Assembly (NCBI GenBank): GCA_027577595.1
Contig: JANBRJ010000004.1
Coordinates: 186,001 to 250,000, forward strand
DNA: 64,000 nucleotides
Origin: Coemansia sp. RSA 487
Lineage: Eukaryota > Kickxellomycota > Kickxellomycetes > Kickxellales > Kickxellaceae
Reading direction: 5' to 3'
Below the pieces are notes generated by a model. That model saw only the letters and a list, made by a program, of their open reading frames with translations, was not told the DNA's origin and did no database searches. A program made the position numbers and the translations under genes. Below, piece by piece: positions 1-9,835 of the stretch; within the stretch, counting starts at the first letter, position 1, and each line of letters begins with the position of its first letter.

Positions 1-948
1 ATCACTGCGCATTACAAACGTATCCAGGAAATGTCTGAGGAGTTCTACCTTGGTTTCACATTGATTGTCTGTGGTTTGGACTCTATTGACGCGCGCCGCT
101 GGATCAATGCATTTGCTTTCTCGCTTGCCCAGAATTATGGAATGGAAGGGTTCAAGCCTATCGTAGATGGTGGAACCGAAGGATTCAAGGGCAATGTCAG
201 GGTAATCTTGCCAACGCAAGGCGCCTGCTTCGAGTGTGGGCTCGATCTGTTCAGCCCAAAGACAACCTACCCGATATGCACGATCGCCAACACGCCACGA
301 ATTCCAGAACACTGCATCGAGTGGGCTTCAGTGCTCGAATGGCCACGCGTGTTCCCCAACAAGAAGCTCGATGGTGACGATCCAGACCACATCAACTGGC
401 TAGTCGAGCAAGCAACGGCACGTGCCGAACAGTTCAAAATCGGCGGAATCACATACTCGCTAACCCAGGGCGTTGTCAAGAACATTATTCCAGCAATAGC
501 GTCAACAAACGCCATTATCGCTGCGGAATGCACAAACGAAGTCCTAAAGCTCGTCACGCTGTGCAATCCTTACCTTGACAACTACATGTTTTACTCAGGC
601 GACGAAGGCATCTACTCACACTCATTCTCGTATGGACAGAACGAAAAATGCATGGTATGCGGACACAAGCAGAAGGCGGTCGAGGTTCCTGCCGAAATGA
701 CACTAGAGGATCTAATTGAGTCGATCAAGGACGATCCGTCGCTGCAGCTCAAGTCACCATCGTTGACAGTTGGCGAAACTAGTCTTTATTTCCAGAAACC
801 CAAGAGTCTTGAGGAGCGCACGCGTCCGAATCTAGCGAAGAAGATCTGCGATCTGTTTGAGAGCGGTTCTACAGTTGTTGTAACAGATCCGGTTCTGCCC
901 ACTAGTTTGCAGGTGATTGTGAAATTTATCACCAGTTCTACAGCATGA
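1..948 (+). CDS. UBA3: NEDD8-activating enzyme E1 catalytic subunit UBA3 (3' part)
   Basis: This is the C-terminal part of the E1 subunit that, with ULA1/NAE1, activates NEDD8 and passes it to UBC12 for cullin neddylation. The frame is open from base 1 and reads ITAHYKRIQEMSEEFYLGF, so the ATG at 31 is internal and the true start lies upstream. Visible hallmarks are the adenylation-domain stretch IVCGLDSIDARRWIN, a CxxC pair (Cys codons at 226 and 235) matched by a later CMVC pair for structural zinc, and PICTIANTP with the presumed thioester cysteine at 277-279. The last 75 or so residues fit the ubiquitin-fold domain that binds the E2. Stop at 946-948. About 315 residues are visible without an intron. 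Family assignment rests on these motifs and is secure. Confidence 0.93.
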   Translation: MTAHYKRIQEMSEEFYLGFTLIVCGLDSIDARRWINAFAFSLAQNYGMEGFKPIVDGGTEGFKGNVRVILPTQGACFECGLDLFSPKTTYPICTIANTPRIPEHCIEWASVLEWPRVFPNKKLDGDDPDHINWLVEQATARAEQFKIGGITYSLTQGVVKNIIPAIASTNAIIAAECTNEVLKLVTLCNPYLDNYMFYSGDEGIYSHSFSYGQNEKCMVCGHKQKAVEVPAEMTLEDLIESIKDDPSLQLKSPSLTVGETSLYFQKPKSLEERTRPNLAKKICDLFESGSTVVVTDPVLPTSLQVIVKFITSSTA

Positions 949-1233
949 TTTCTCTTTTTTTTTGTAGTAATGATTTGGACATTTCTTTCTATCTTTCGTG
1001 CATTCAGCCAGTTCTATACAAAATTTAGAGAATCTGGTGCAAGCACACCATAACAGAAAAGCAGTGATGCTTTAAGCGTGAACTGACACAGCGTTTTTTG
1101 TGTGCCTTAGATCCACAATTCTGGAAATATCAACAGACTCTGTACATCTCTTCTATACCATTATTTTATTACTTGCGCATACGTTTCTATTCTCCAACCA
1201 TCTCTCTGCAACAAATAATCCCACTTCACAGAA

Positions 1234-4200
1234 ATGGACGTACGAGTGGACAAACATCCATTCTTGGTAAACGGCGTACACTGGTCCGTCGCAAACAGGT
1301 GGATCATCGGCACATCGGCACAAGCATTTATAGTAACGCCAGAGTGTACAATGCGGGGCGAATTCAAATCCACAAGCTATGTCTCTGCAACAATTGAGGC
1401 GAGCCAGGATATCGAGGCCGTTTGTCTACTTGATTCACTGCCTGGCAAGTTTGCCTACGAGCATGCAATCGTACTTTTGGCCAGCGATTCGAGTATCCGC
1501 ATACATGCACCAAAGGGCCTTCCTAGTGCTGTCGACTGGGACGAGGTTGGTCGTGGAGCATTTGGGACTGGTGCGAGCCATGTGTGTGCGATTGCAAGCA
1601 CCCAGATACTCGATAGCAACGGCGACACCTTGCCGGTCGTTTCCTGTGCAACGGTAGGCGGAGAGGTAACCGTTCTTGGTCTGGAAAGCGCCCATGGGGA
1701 CCATATAGAAGCCAAGTTGGCGCTAATGTTCCACTCCGGAAACGAACTCATCAGCCATGTGGCATGGACGGCCAACGAAGCAACAGATACCGCAGTGTGT
1801 AGACCGTTGCTGGCGGTGTGTGCGGTTGATGGGACTGTGAATCTGTGGGATGTTGCGAGAGACTTGACAAGCGCAAACATGGTCTGCACGCTGGGAAGCA
1901 AAGACTGGCGACCAATCACTGCCAGCGCTTCTTGTGCGAGTCTGTTTGTTTTGGCAAAGCTTGGGACCGTCATTGTTGTGGACACAAGTACCAGTGGTTC
2001 CAGAGAGCCGGCATTGGCGAGCAGTGGCTTTGAAGTCGAGTGTATCGATCTAGGTATCACGCAGAGCATTACCTCATGTGTGATCGACAAGCAAAGAGAG
2101 CGGATCTATATTAGCGCAATGGATTTTGTCATCCTTGTTTTGAAGCGTGCGCACGGGGGACGGTGGACGAGAGCCGAAAGGGAGGAGGAGACGGCGCTGC
2201 GTGAAGGCATGCGCAAAACAGTGATTCGCTCGTTTACTACCAAATTCAACATGAGCCAGCTGCTTCTTCGGAGTATGTGCATGTCGCCAAATAAAAGATA
2301 CTTGATGTTTGTAGCCGACGACCAGGTAAACTGGGGGCTGGTAAAGGACGGGGTTGGTGTGACGCGGATCCACTTTTACCAATTCGAAGACTGGACTGTG
2401 GAAACGGCAAAGTCGGCGCTGGACAATGTTGTTAGATATGACCACCAGGGGGACTTACAGTACAAAGTGTGGGACTTATTCCACAACACCACCGCCAGTG
2501 AGGCTACAGAGCTTGTTGAGTATTTGAACCAGATGCAGCTGCAGAGAGGATCCGACGCGTACCAGCAGCGGCTGTTTGTCTTGAATCTAGTAAGCTGCAC
2601 CTTAAAGGTACGTTTGTCATTGTTTTGCTGTTGCTGTTACTGTCAATGCATTCCCTGTTTGCACAGCGTATATTGTAAACGCTGTGGAGTATTTCTATTT
2701 ACACGCGATCCAGCATGTTGGCTGTATGAGAATGAGGACTGCACATCCCATGCAACTGCTGAGATGTACCTTTGGGTATGAAGCGTTGGTACAGTGCCTT
2801 GAAACAAAGCATTTTCTTATTTTCCTTGCTTTTAGCCTAGAGAAAAACACGAATTGCGTTTATTCTGTCTAATTTTTGGCATTGGCAATTGCTTTCTATT
2901 AATAGGTGAAACAGCTCGACGATGTGATCGGAAAGGCGCGGAACACAGCGTCTGACCACCATGTAAAGAACTTGTTTAAACGCATAAAAGAGCTTATTAG
3001 CAATAAGGATGTTGTGTTGTCTGGTAAGGAGCTGGCTATTACGCATATTATTTTTGGAATCATATATATGGCACAATTGTAAATGTATCTCATACTTAAA
3101 GGTGTCTTTTTTACTTCTTTTTCGTGCTTTGCATGGCGTGGCGCTTTGTACAATTGGGACACTGCGCGCGTCTAAAAGCATGCTAACTCTTGTCTATTTT
3201 GCCATTCTGCGCGTCCTCGTTCTTTTGCCTTTTGTTGTTGGTTTTGCTGTTGCTGCTCAGCCGGATGAATTGCAGAATGAGCATGATTCTATTGTCTGTG
3301 ACTGCAATGGATTGTGATAATACTGTCATGCTGAATGATTTTCTTGTTTGAACGGCAATATGGCGCGTGTCATGGTTGTTGCTCATGAGAAAATGGGTTG
3401 TTGAGATAGAATGAAGCACCGCATTTTTACTTCCAACTAATATACAAGATATCTTTTCGGTGTGCTTCCATTTTTGTCTGTCTGGGATGGCGGAGGGCGG
3501 GGTTTTATTTTACAAAATGAAAAAATAGACAAGGATCAAGAGTATCTGGCGCAGGCTAGCTGGGCAGTGCGTCAGGAATCATATGCAGATATTGTCGACG
3601 AGCTGCCATGTATAATGGACAATGACAACGAGGCGGAACCACGATGCTGTCCAGTGTGTCAGAAGGGTGAGTTATTTCTCAATATCAAAGGAGTCAGGAG
3701 GCTGCGGAGTTGATGCTATCTATTGTAAACACACAACTGTTCGTTGCACATTGTGTGTCATGCATGACTCGGTGTGTGCTAAACACAATGCTAATACCAT
3801 ATTTTTCTCACGACAAACTGGGGGAATGGGGGGTTTTATCTTGAGAAATTGTAGAGCTAAAGCTTGTTTCGAGACAGATTGTGCAATGCGAAGCAAATCA
3901 TATATTTGGTAAGTACAACTGCGGTATATGATAATCGCACTCCCTCAGCAGACACGGGAATGAAGTTGAGAATGGAGCTGGCGGAGGCAAGGTGTAAGCG
4001 AGCGTGGTCAGCACTGAATAGCATCCAGTGCATGTATCTCCTGTTAGCTATTTCCAAAATGCAATATATGCTGGGGGAGGGTGGAGTTCACGAGTCGCAA
4101 AGCAATAGAGTCGCTTGCAAAGAGAGAAATAATTAAACGCTTATCGCTGGTCATTTTCTTTGATTTATTTTGTTTTCATAAGCAGCGTAGATGTTTGCAC

Positions 4201-4369
4201 GGTGACGTTATCGGTGTTGGACTCTGCCTGGTCGGATCGGTGCAGCACTTGCCTGGCCAAGCGGAAGCATGGCGGAGATCAGTCCGGGGATGACCTGGAA
4301 GGCAGAGTGAGGGCGATGTTTCCGCATTGTCCGTTTTGCAAAGGTAGCTTCTATGCAACGACGGTATGA
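1234..4369 (+). CDS. WD40 and zinc-finger protein, probable TFIIIC subunit (GTF3C4-like)
   Basis: Predicted exons 1234-2607, 2906-3023, 3529-3666, 3855-3908 and 4191-4369 join in consistent phase (0, 1, 1, 1) to give 620 residues. The N-terminal two thirds looks like a divergent beta-propeller, with a WD-type strand (AVDGTVNLWDV). The split C-terminus assembles a zinc-binding domain: CCPVCQK, then CEANHIF followed by VCTVTLSVLDSAW, then DRCSTC and finally HCPFCKGSF. This order of CxxC, CxxxHxF and paired CxxC matches the Pfam zinc finger of the TFIIIC complex found at the end of GTF3C4. If so, it works in RNA polymerase III recruitment to tRNA genes. Introns are 298, 505, 188 and 282 nt. The zinc-finger exons were found by phase fit rather than similarity search. 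The main doubt is the exact family member, not that it is a gene. Confidence 0.66.
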
Positions 4370-4476
4370 CTTTCCTGCGCGCAAAGGGGATAAGCAAAAG
4401 CAAAACGGAAGCAATGGGATGAAGAGTTGTGGCGGGCTTCAACACAAAATGCGATTCAAAGACAGAAACGGCTGCA

Positions 4477-4828
4477 ATGTCCCTCCCACCAAGCGCGTGG
4501 AAGGCACAAAAACGAAATGAAAAAGAAGGGGGGATCGTCCTCCGAATCTGCAAAACATGCGATACAGATGCTGTCTTTGACAAAGGAGAAAGACAACTTC
4601 CACAAAAGGTAAACACGATGATATGTGTTTTCACTTGCGCATAAATACGATATTACTTCCTTTCCTTTATATTTTTTGTGGGCGTTGTCCAACGCTTTGC
4701 ATTCATCATCAAAAGAAAAAGAAAAATGTACGCATTTTCAATATATTTGTCAGACATGTAGAAACAATTACAGCAGCGGCGGACGGTGTTTTGCTATTGA
4801 ACAAATCAAGGACACATGGCAAAAATAA
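4477..4828 (+). CDS. Possible tiny two-exon cysteine-motif protein (68 aa)
   Basis: An ATG at 4477 opens 44 codons to a donor at 4609 (exon 4477-4608). An acceptor TCAG ends at 4753 and leads to 24 codons and a TAA at 4828 (exon 4754-4828), both in phase 0. The joined product carries RICKTCDT, then after about 19 residues KTCRNNYSSGGRC, giving a CxxC...C...C pattern that could bind one zinc ion. It lies 107 bp downstream of the TFIIIC-like gene on the same strand. I do not recognise a family. It could equally be a chance frame in intergenic DNA; the only support is the matching phase and the spaced cysteines. Confidence 0.33.
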
Positions 4829-5400
4829 ATAAGTGATGCTTTTGCCGAGCATAAAGCGGATGATAACATTTTCTAGGATTTCAAAGTAATGCAAGAAAAG
4901 CAATTCACATACAGCAAGCAGCAGCTTTTCCTCCATTGTTCTGTGACGTCACATGAAGAAGTGCAGTAGACAGGCGGGTTGGGTTTTTAAATGGAGTTGG
5001 GCAATAAAAATAAACAAAACAGTATAGCAGCGACGAGCCTCATGGCCAGAGTAAGATAAAATAGATGATGATGAGGATGATACACGATGTGCAGGCAATT
5101 GGTGCTCCTTTCTCTCCCTCTCCCAATCATACATCTTGCTCAAACTCTATTCCGCCAGCTTTCGGCCATTGTTTTTGCTTCAGCGAAAGGAACAAAGAAA
5201 ACAACACCCCTTCCCTTCTTTCCTATGTTCCACATGGTCGGCATGGCAAATCCAGCCAATTGAAGCGATGTCAGAGTTTCATCTTATATGTTCCACAGAA
5301 AGAAAGAAAATGCACATACAAGATCGTCATTCTTTTTCCGAATGAGGCTCAACTGCAAAAGAAGGGGGAGAGGATGAGAGATGAAGGAGGTCTGGATGAA

Positions 5401-5410
5401 TATAAAAAAG
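5401..5410 (+). promoter_or_regulatory. TATA box of the small C2H2 protein gene
   Basis: TATAAAAAAG lies 134 bp upstream of the ATG at 5535, with pyrimidine-rich DNA between, as expected for a TATA-driven fungal promoter. It supports the short reading frame that follows being transcribed. Confidence 0.5.
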
Positions 5411-5534
5411 CCCAGCAGCCGCCTCAAACAAAAATCTAAACTTTATTACATCCATCCTCTTGTCTTTTCTTCTTTACAACCACATTCTTATACTACTCTT
5501 TACAACCAACTACGATCAGCTTGAAACACGAACA

Positions 5535-5696
5535 ATGTGCGCACGCAGGGACAACCCCAAGACATGCGTTCTCTTTGGTACCGGTGAGCCACTGAGCGAA
5601 GGCACCTCACGCTTCTTCTTATGCGCCGACTGTGGCTACACTGGCACCGACATTGCAGAGTTTGTTGCTCACAGGGAAACGCACTATAAGTACTAG
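5535..5696 (+). CDS. 53-residue protein with a single C2H2 zinc finger
   Basis: The ATG at 5535 is preceded by ACGAACA and opens 53 codons to TAG at 5694-5696. The C-terminal half contains CADC, then twelve residues, then HRETH, which is a C-x2-C-x12-H-x3-H spacing typical of a classical C2H2 finger. The N-terminus (MCARRDNPKTC) has two more cysteines. Nothing is left for a second domain, so the protein would be little more than one finger. A TATA box lies 134 bp upstream. The frame continues upstream of the ATG without one, so the start is the first ATG. No homologue is recognised by eye. The role could be nucleic-acid or protein binding; this is inference. Confidence 0.55.
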   Translation: MCARRDNPKTCVLFGTGEPLSEGTSRFFLCADCGYTGTDIAEFVAHRETHYKY

Positions 5697-7163
5697 GGGG
5701 AGGCATATCGCATCCCCGGTCCCCTACCTCCTCTCTCCTCGTCATAAAGTCCTGATCTTTTGACAATTTCTTTTTTCTTATCTACCAGTCTGTATATTTA
5801 ACGCAATTCCTTTCGTCTGACGAGTTATGAAGAGAAAGAGAGTGCGCGGACATTGTAGTCATGTGGGATGTATCAGAGTGCGAACAAAAGGATGATATTA
5901 TCTGTGAAACGTTTCGTCTCAGTCTTCTCACATATGAGATATTGCAATTCCTATTTGTGGCGGACAATATATCATTTGGTTCTTTTCTCCGCTCTCTTTT
6001 TCTCTTGGTTGTCAAGGAAGGAATGCACAGTCCATACGCTGGCCGCATGGGAAAATCTAGTGCTAGCCTGACTGACAATCAATATTATTTTTATAGTTTT
6101 TTATCCATTTTTGTAAACGCGTGCATCAATTTTTCCAATACTCAATTTTGAGACAATTTAAAGTAACAGGTAAAAAGAAACAGGTTTGGTCATTTGGAAT
6201 GGCGAAGAGAGGGGGGTCATCCATACAGCATCTCTATATCATGACTGTGTGATCCGAGTCGTGCTGTTTCTGGATTCCAAATGGAATTATCAAGATGCGG
6301 TGTGCATTGATGTGCACAGACTTTATTCTTTACAGTCTCCTGTATCTCTGGGTTCTGGTCATTAAAGTGCAGCCGCCACTTTCTGGTTGAACTTTTAAAG
6401 CTGTAGAATCCATTAATATGGAGAGTATCAGCATCGTCAAGGCACAACCGTTTTGTTTTGGACTGCACGAAAAAGTATCTAAACAAGAGTAGAATTAAAC
6501 ACTGGATTTGATTTCGAAGATGCCAGCTGTTTTCGCTTTCTCAGAACGCACAAGGCACAGCTGGGAAAGTTGGCTCGCAAATGGCACTTGTGAGCTCAAA
6601 GTCACATGAAATACAAGTGACAACAATGTTGCGATAAATTGAATAAGCATTTTCACATGTTAAAGATCGAATCCCGCATGCACTAGAGGCGAAAAAACAC
6701 AAAATAAGCAGCAGTTATAGTGCGAATTTGGCTTTGGTTTTTGTCTTGCCTAACCACAAGCAAAAAACCCAAACCTTTCGTTGAGCGCTAAATGGCATAT
6801 GAAACTCTCTGGATAACAAAAAAGCACATGCCATTTAGCTGTGGGCATTTTCGGAAGATTGGATGGGCCCTCTCCCACTTTATCAGGCAGAAAGCATTTA
6901 AGAGCAAGTCCCCTCCCCCGCCACATGCATTTAAATACAACCACTAAACCGAGTGACCAAAGGCAGCTTGCATCTTTTGCTTTTATTCAGTCTCGTTTCT
7001 TTTTTCTCTCTCTTCAACCAAACACTTGATATTCTATTCTTAATAGACAGCTTGGAACAATACAAAATTATATATTTCTTTTGGCCATTATTCTTGTATT
7101 CACGCTACTGATACGATCTCCACTCCACCTCCTCAAACAGTCCATATAGAAAAATAGAAACAA
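5697..7163. other. Intergenic region upstream of acyl-CoA oxidase
   Basis: No convincing gene is seen in this 1.47 kb. A minus-strand frame open from 6540 down to 6217 has no ATG and no recognised domain. The last 350 bp hold an inverted repeat at 6787-6839 and pyrimidine-rich DNA close to the oxidase start, so this is probably the oxidase promoter. Confidence 0.5.
6787..6839. repeat. 15-bp inverted repeat upstream of acyl-CoA oxidase
   Basis: The left arm at 6787-6801 (GCTAAATGGCATATG) and right arm at 6825-6839 (CACATGCCATTTAGC) are reverse complements at 14 of 15 positions, with a 23-nt spacer. It sits 325 bp before the oxidase ATG, a plausible place for a dyad operator. It could also form a stem-loop if transcribed. 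Confidence 0.6.
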
Positions 7164-9269
7164 ATGAGTGGTACAGACGTCAGCCTTCTGCCCAGGGTGG
7201 CCAACCCTATGGAAAGTATTGCCGAGGAGCGCAGGGCGCCTTCGTTTCCCATCCGCGACCTGACATACTGGATTGACGGCGACAAGCGAGTGACGGAGAT
7301 GAAGGAGCGCATCATGCTTGAGCTGGAGCGCGATCCGCTCTGGCGCGTCAATGACCACCCGAATCTGACGCTGGGCGAGACGCGCGAGCGCGCGATGAGC
7401 AAAGTGCGGCGACTGGCGGACCTGGCAGTAAGCAGACCGCTTGATGAGACAATGATGCGGCTGAGCATCATTAGCGTGCTGGATCCTGGATTCTGGACAC
7501 GGTTTGGCGTGCACTTTGGGCTGTTCTTTGGTGCGCTCCAAGGCCAAGCAACACCGTCGCAGCTTGCGTACTGGATGGAGAAGGGCGCGCTGTCGATGCA
7601 GGGTATCACCGGGTGCTTTGGAATGACCGAACTTGGACACGGGTCCAACGTCGCAGGCCTTGAAACCACCGCGACTCTTGACGAAAAGACCGACGAGTTC
7701 GTTGTGCACTCGCCGACGCTGACAGCAACAAAGTGGTGGATTGGCGGCGCCGCGCACACAGCCACTCATTGCGCCGTGTATGCACAACTCATTGTCAAGG
7801 GCAAGTGCTACGGCACCAAGACGTTTGTCGTGCAGCTTCGTGACACACAGACGTTCCAACTCATGCCGGGCGTCAACATCGGCGACCTCGGCAAGAAGAT
7901 GGGGCGGGACCAGATCGACAACGGATGGATCCGGTTCACGTACGTACGCATTCCGCGATCAAACATGCTTATGAAGCACACGAAGGTGACACGCGCCGGA
8001 GACGTCATGGCACCGCCCCTTGCACAGCTCGCGTACGGTGCGCTGATCCAGGGCCGCGTCAGCATGGTAAGCGACTCGGCGAATGTGGCAAAGCGCGCGT
8101 TGACCATTGCCACCCGCTACGCCAGCGTCCGGCGTCAGTTTGGCAGCGGCAAGGGCGGAGAAGCCGAGACAAAGCTCCTTGACTACCCGATCCACCAGCA
8201 CCGGCTGCTGCCACTGATGGCACAGACATTTGCAATGATATTTGCGGCGCGCGAGATGACTGCCAACTACCAGAAACTGATGGGCGTGCTCGGCGAGCTG
8301 GGCGAGGACGACCAAGGCCCGGCAGTCCAGGACGCAATCAAGAATCTCAAGGAGACGCACGCCACCAGCGCCGGGCTCAAGGCGTTCTGCACGTGGATGT
8401 GCCTGAACATCATCGACCAGTGCCGCCAGAGCCTGGGCGGCCACGGGTACTCTGCGTACACCGGACTCTCGCAAGCGTACTCGGACTTTGCCGTGCATTG
8501 CACGTGGGAGGGCGACAACACCATCCTGACGCTGCAGTGTGGCCGCTATCTTGTGGCCACGGCGCTTGACGCGCGCAAGGGCCAGCCGCTGCCGGACAAC
8601 CTGGCGTACCTGCGGGACACGGTCTCTGCCGACGGCTCCGTGGTTGCCAAGGCGTGCAAGGGCGATTCTGTGGACCAGGTGAGCGCGCTGGATACGCTGA
8701 AGGCGGCGTGGAGCAGCGTTGCCGCCAACGCCATCCGCAGCGCTGTGCGCGACTTCGAGGCTGGGCTGGCAAAAGGGATGACCAAGGACGACGCCTACGA
8801 GTTCTCGTCGGCGGCCCGGCTGCACGCCGCGCGCATGCACACGTACACGTATCTACTGCACCGCTTTGCCGCGCAAGTCGACCGGAGCCCGGCGCCGCTG
8901 CGCTCGGTGCTGACGCTTCTGGCGCAGCTGTTTGGCGCGCACTCGGCGGTCCAACACAGCGGCGAGTTCCTGCAGTCAGGGTTTTACTCGGGCGCACAGG
9001 TCGACACGCTCAAGGCGTTCGTCAACACGGCGTGCGCAGATGTGCGCAAGGACGCCGTGCCGTTGACCGACGCCTTTGGGTACACCGACTACATGGTCAA
9101 CTCGCCGCTTGGTCGCTACGACGGCAACGTCTACGAAAAGTACTTTGACATTGTCACAAGCCTCAACCCGGCAAAGCCTGTCCCCTACTTTGACTCGCTC
9201 ATCAAACCCCTGCTTGAGCGCACAAACGAGAGCGATGCGGGTCCGGATCTCGAGATTGACCAGGAGTAG
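7164..9269 (+). CDS. POX1: Peroxisomal acyl-CoA oxidase
   Basis: This is the flavoenzyme of the first step of peroxisomal beta-oxidation, turning acyl-CoA into trans-2-enoyl-CoA and passing electrons to oxygen to form hydrogen peroxide. The 701-residue uninterrupted frame has the family length. Landmarks are GCFGMTELGHGSN (FAD and substrate binding), the KWWIGGAA segment, a conserved arginine stretch ASVRRQFG, GGHGYSAYTGL, and WEGDN with the catalytic base expected at Glu449. The start follows CAA ATG AGT. The C-terminus ends in DLEIDQE and has no PTS1 tripeptide; the yeast enzyme also lacks one and enters by a non-canonical route through Pex5. The gene is much richer in G and C than its flanks, with GCG/CGC-heavy third positions, which fits strong codon bias in an abundant enzyme. 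Confidence 0.95.
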   Translation: MSGTDVSLLPRVANPMESIAEERRAPSFPIRDLTYWIDGDKRVTEMKERIMLELERDPLWRVNDHPNLTLGETRERAMSKVRRLADLAVSRPLDETMMRLSIISVLDPGFWTRFGVHFGLFFGALQGQATPSQLAYWMEKGALSMQGITGCFGMTELGHGSNVAGLETTATLDEKTDEFVVHSPTLTATKWWIGGAAHTATHCAVYAQLIVKGKCYGTKTFVVQLRDTQTFQLMPGVNIGDLGKKMGRDQIDNGWIRFTYVRIPRSNMLMKHTKVTRAGDVMAPPLAQLAYGALIQGRVSMVSDSANVAKRALTIATRYASVRRQFGSGKGGEAETKLLDYPIHQHRLLPLMAQTFAMIFAAREMTANYQKLMGVLGELGEDDQGPAVQDAIKNLKETHATSAGLKAFCTWMCLNIIDQCRQSLGGHGYSAYTGLSQAYSDFAVHCTWEGDNTILTLQCGRYLVATALDARKGQPLPDNLAYLRDTVSADGSVVAKACKGDSVDQVSALDTLKAAWSSVAANAIRSAVRDFEAGLAKGMTKDDAYEFSSAARLHAARMHTYTYLLHRFAAQVDRSPAPLRSVLTLLAQLFGAHSAVQHSGEFLQSGFYSGAQVDTLKAFVNTACADVRKDAVPLTDAFGYTDYMVNSPLGRYDGNVYEKYFDIVTSLNPAKPVPYFDSLIKPLLERTNESDAGPDLEIDQE

Positions 9270-9835
9270 AGCATAGAGCATAGCGCAAAGCGCTCTGATT
9301 ATTATCTCATGCAAGGGCGAGCCATGTTCGATACACCACTTATTTTCTATCGCTTCTAGCCTTTGATGCAATATATTTTCCAGTGTAAAGCTAGCCGTGG
9401 ATGACATCATTGTGCTCACCATACCCAAAGATGGGCATGATCCATGCACTATGGCCAGTGTAAAAATAGTCCTGAAGGCTGGCACTGTTGCTCTGGACCA
9501 AGCCATCTGTCACTGTGAACGTATTTGTGCAAATGGGAGGGCTGCGTGCCTATTGTTCGTTTCTCTTTCCCCCATCTCGCTTTCCCCATGTTACTGTCTG
9601 CTTTTCTGGAGAAAGATTTAAAAGGCCCTTTGAACAGCTCTTGACTTTTCTCCTCCTTTTTGCTTCTTTATCGTCCATCCACCACATCATTGTATTTTCT
9701 TTCTCTTCTTTCCATCCGCGCCTTTCTTTACCATTTCTCGCTTTTATATTCTAGACCATACTATTGAGCGTAATCATTTTTCGACACACATACACCCTAG
9801 TCTAGCTTGCGCTTCGTAAAACCACTTATCCCACC
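9270..9835. other. Intergenic region, probable promoter of the NIPA-type gene
   Basis: No gene is seen. From 9540 the plus strand is markedly pyrimidine-rich (repeated TTTCTC and CTTTCC tracts), a common pattern just before fungal start codons. Confidence 0.5.

Noticed and set aside
3242-3317. Plus-strand stretch ending VCDCNGL as a possible extra exon of the TFIIIC-like gene
   Set aside because: Flanking exons already join in phase without it, and its own phase would bring in a stop.
6217-6540. Minus-strand open frame of about 108 codons with moderately protein-like sequence
   Set aside because: No ATG in frame, no recognised motif and no partner exon on either side; treated as chance.
6655-6685. 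GATCGAATCCCGC resembling a tRNA T-arm
   Set aside because: No acceptor stem, anticodon arm or B-box partner at the right spacing.
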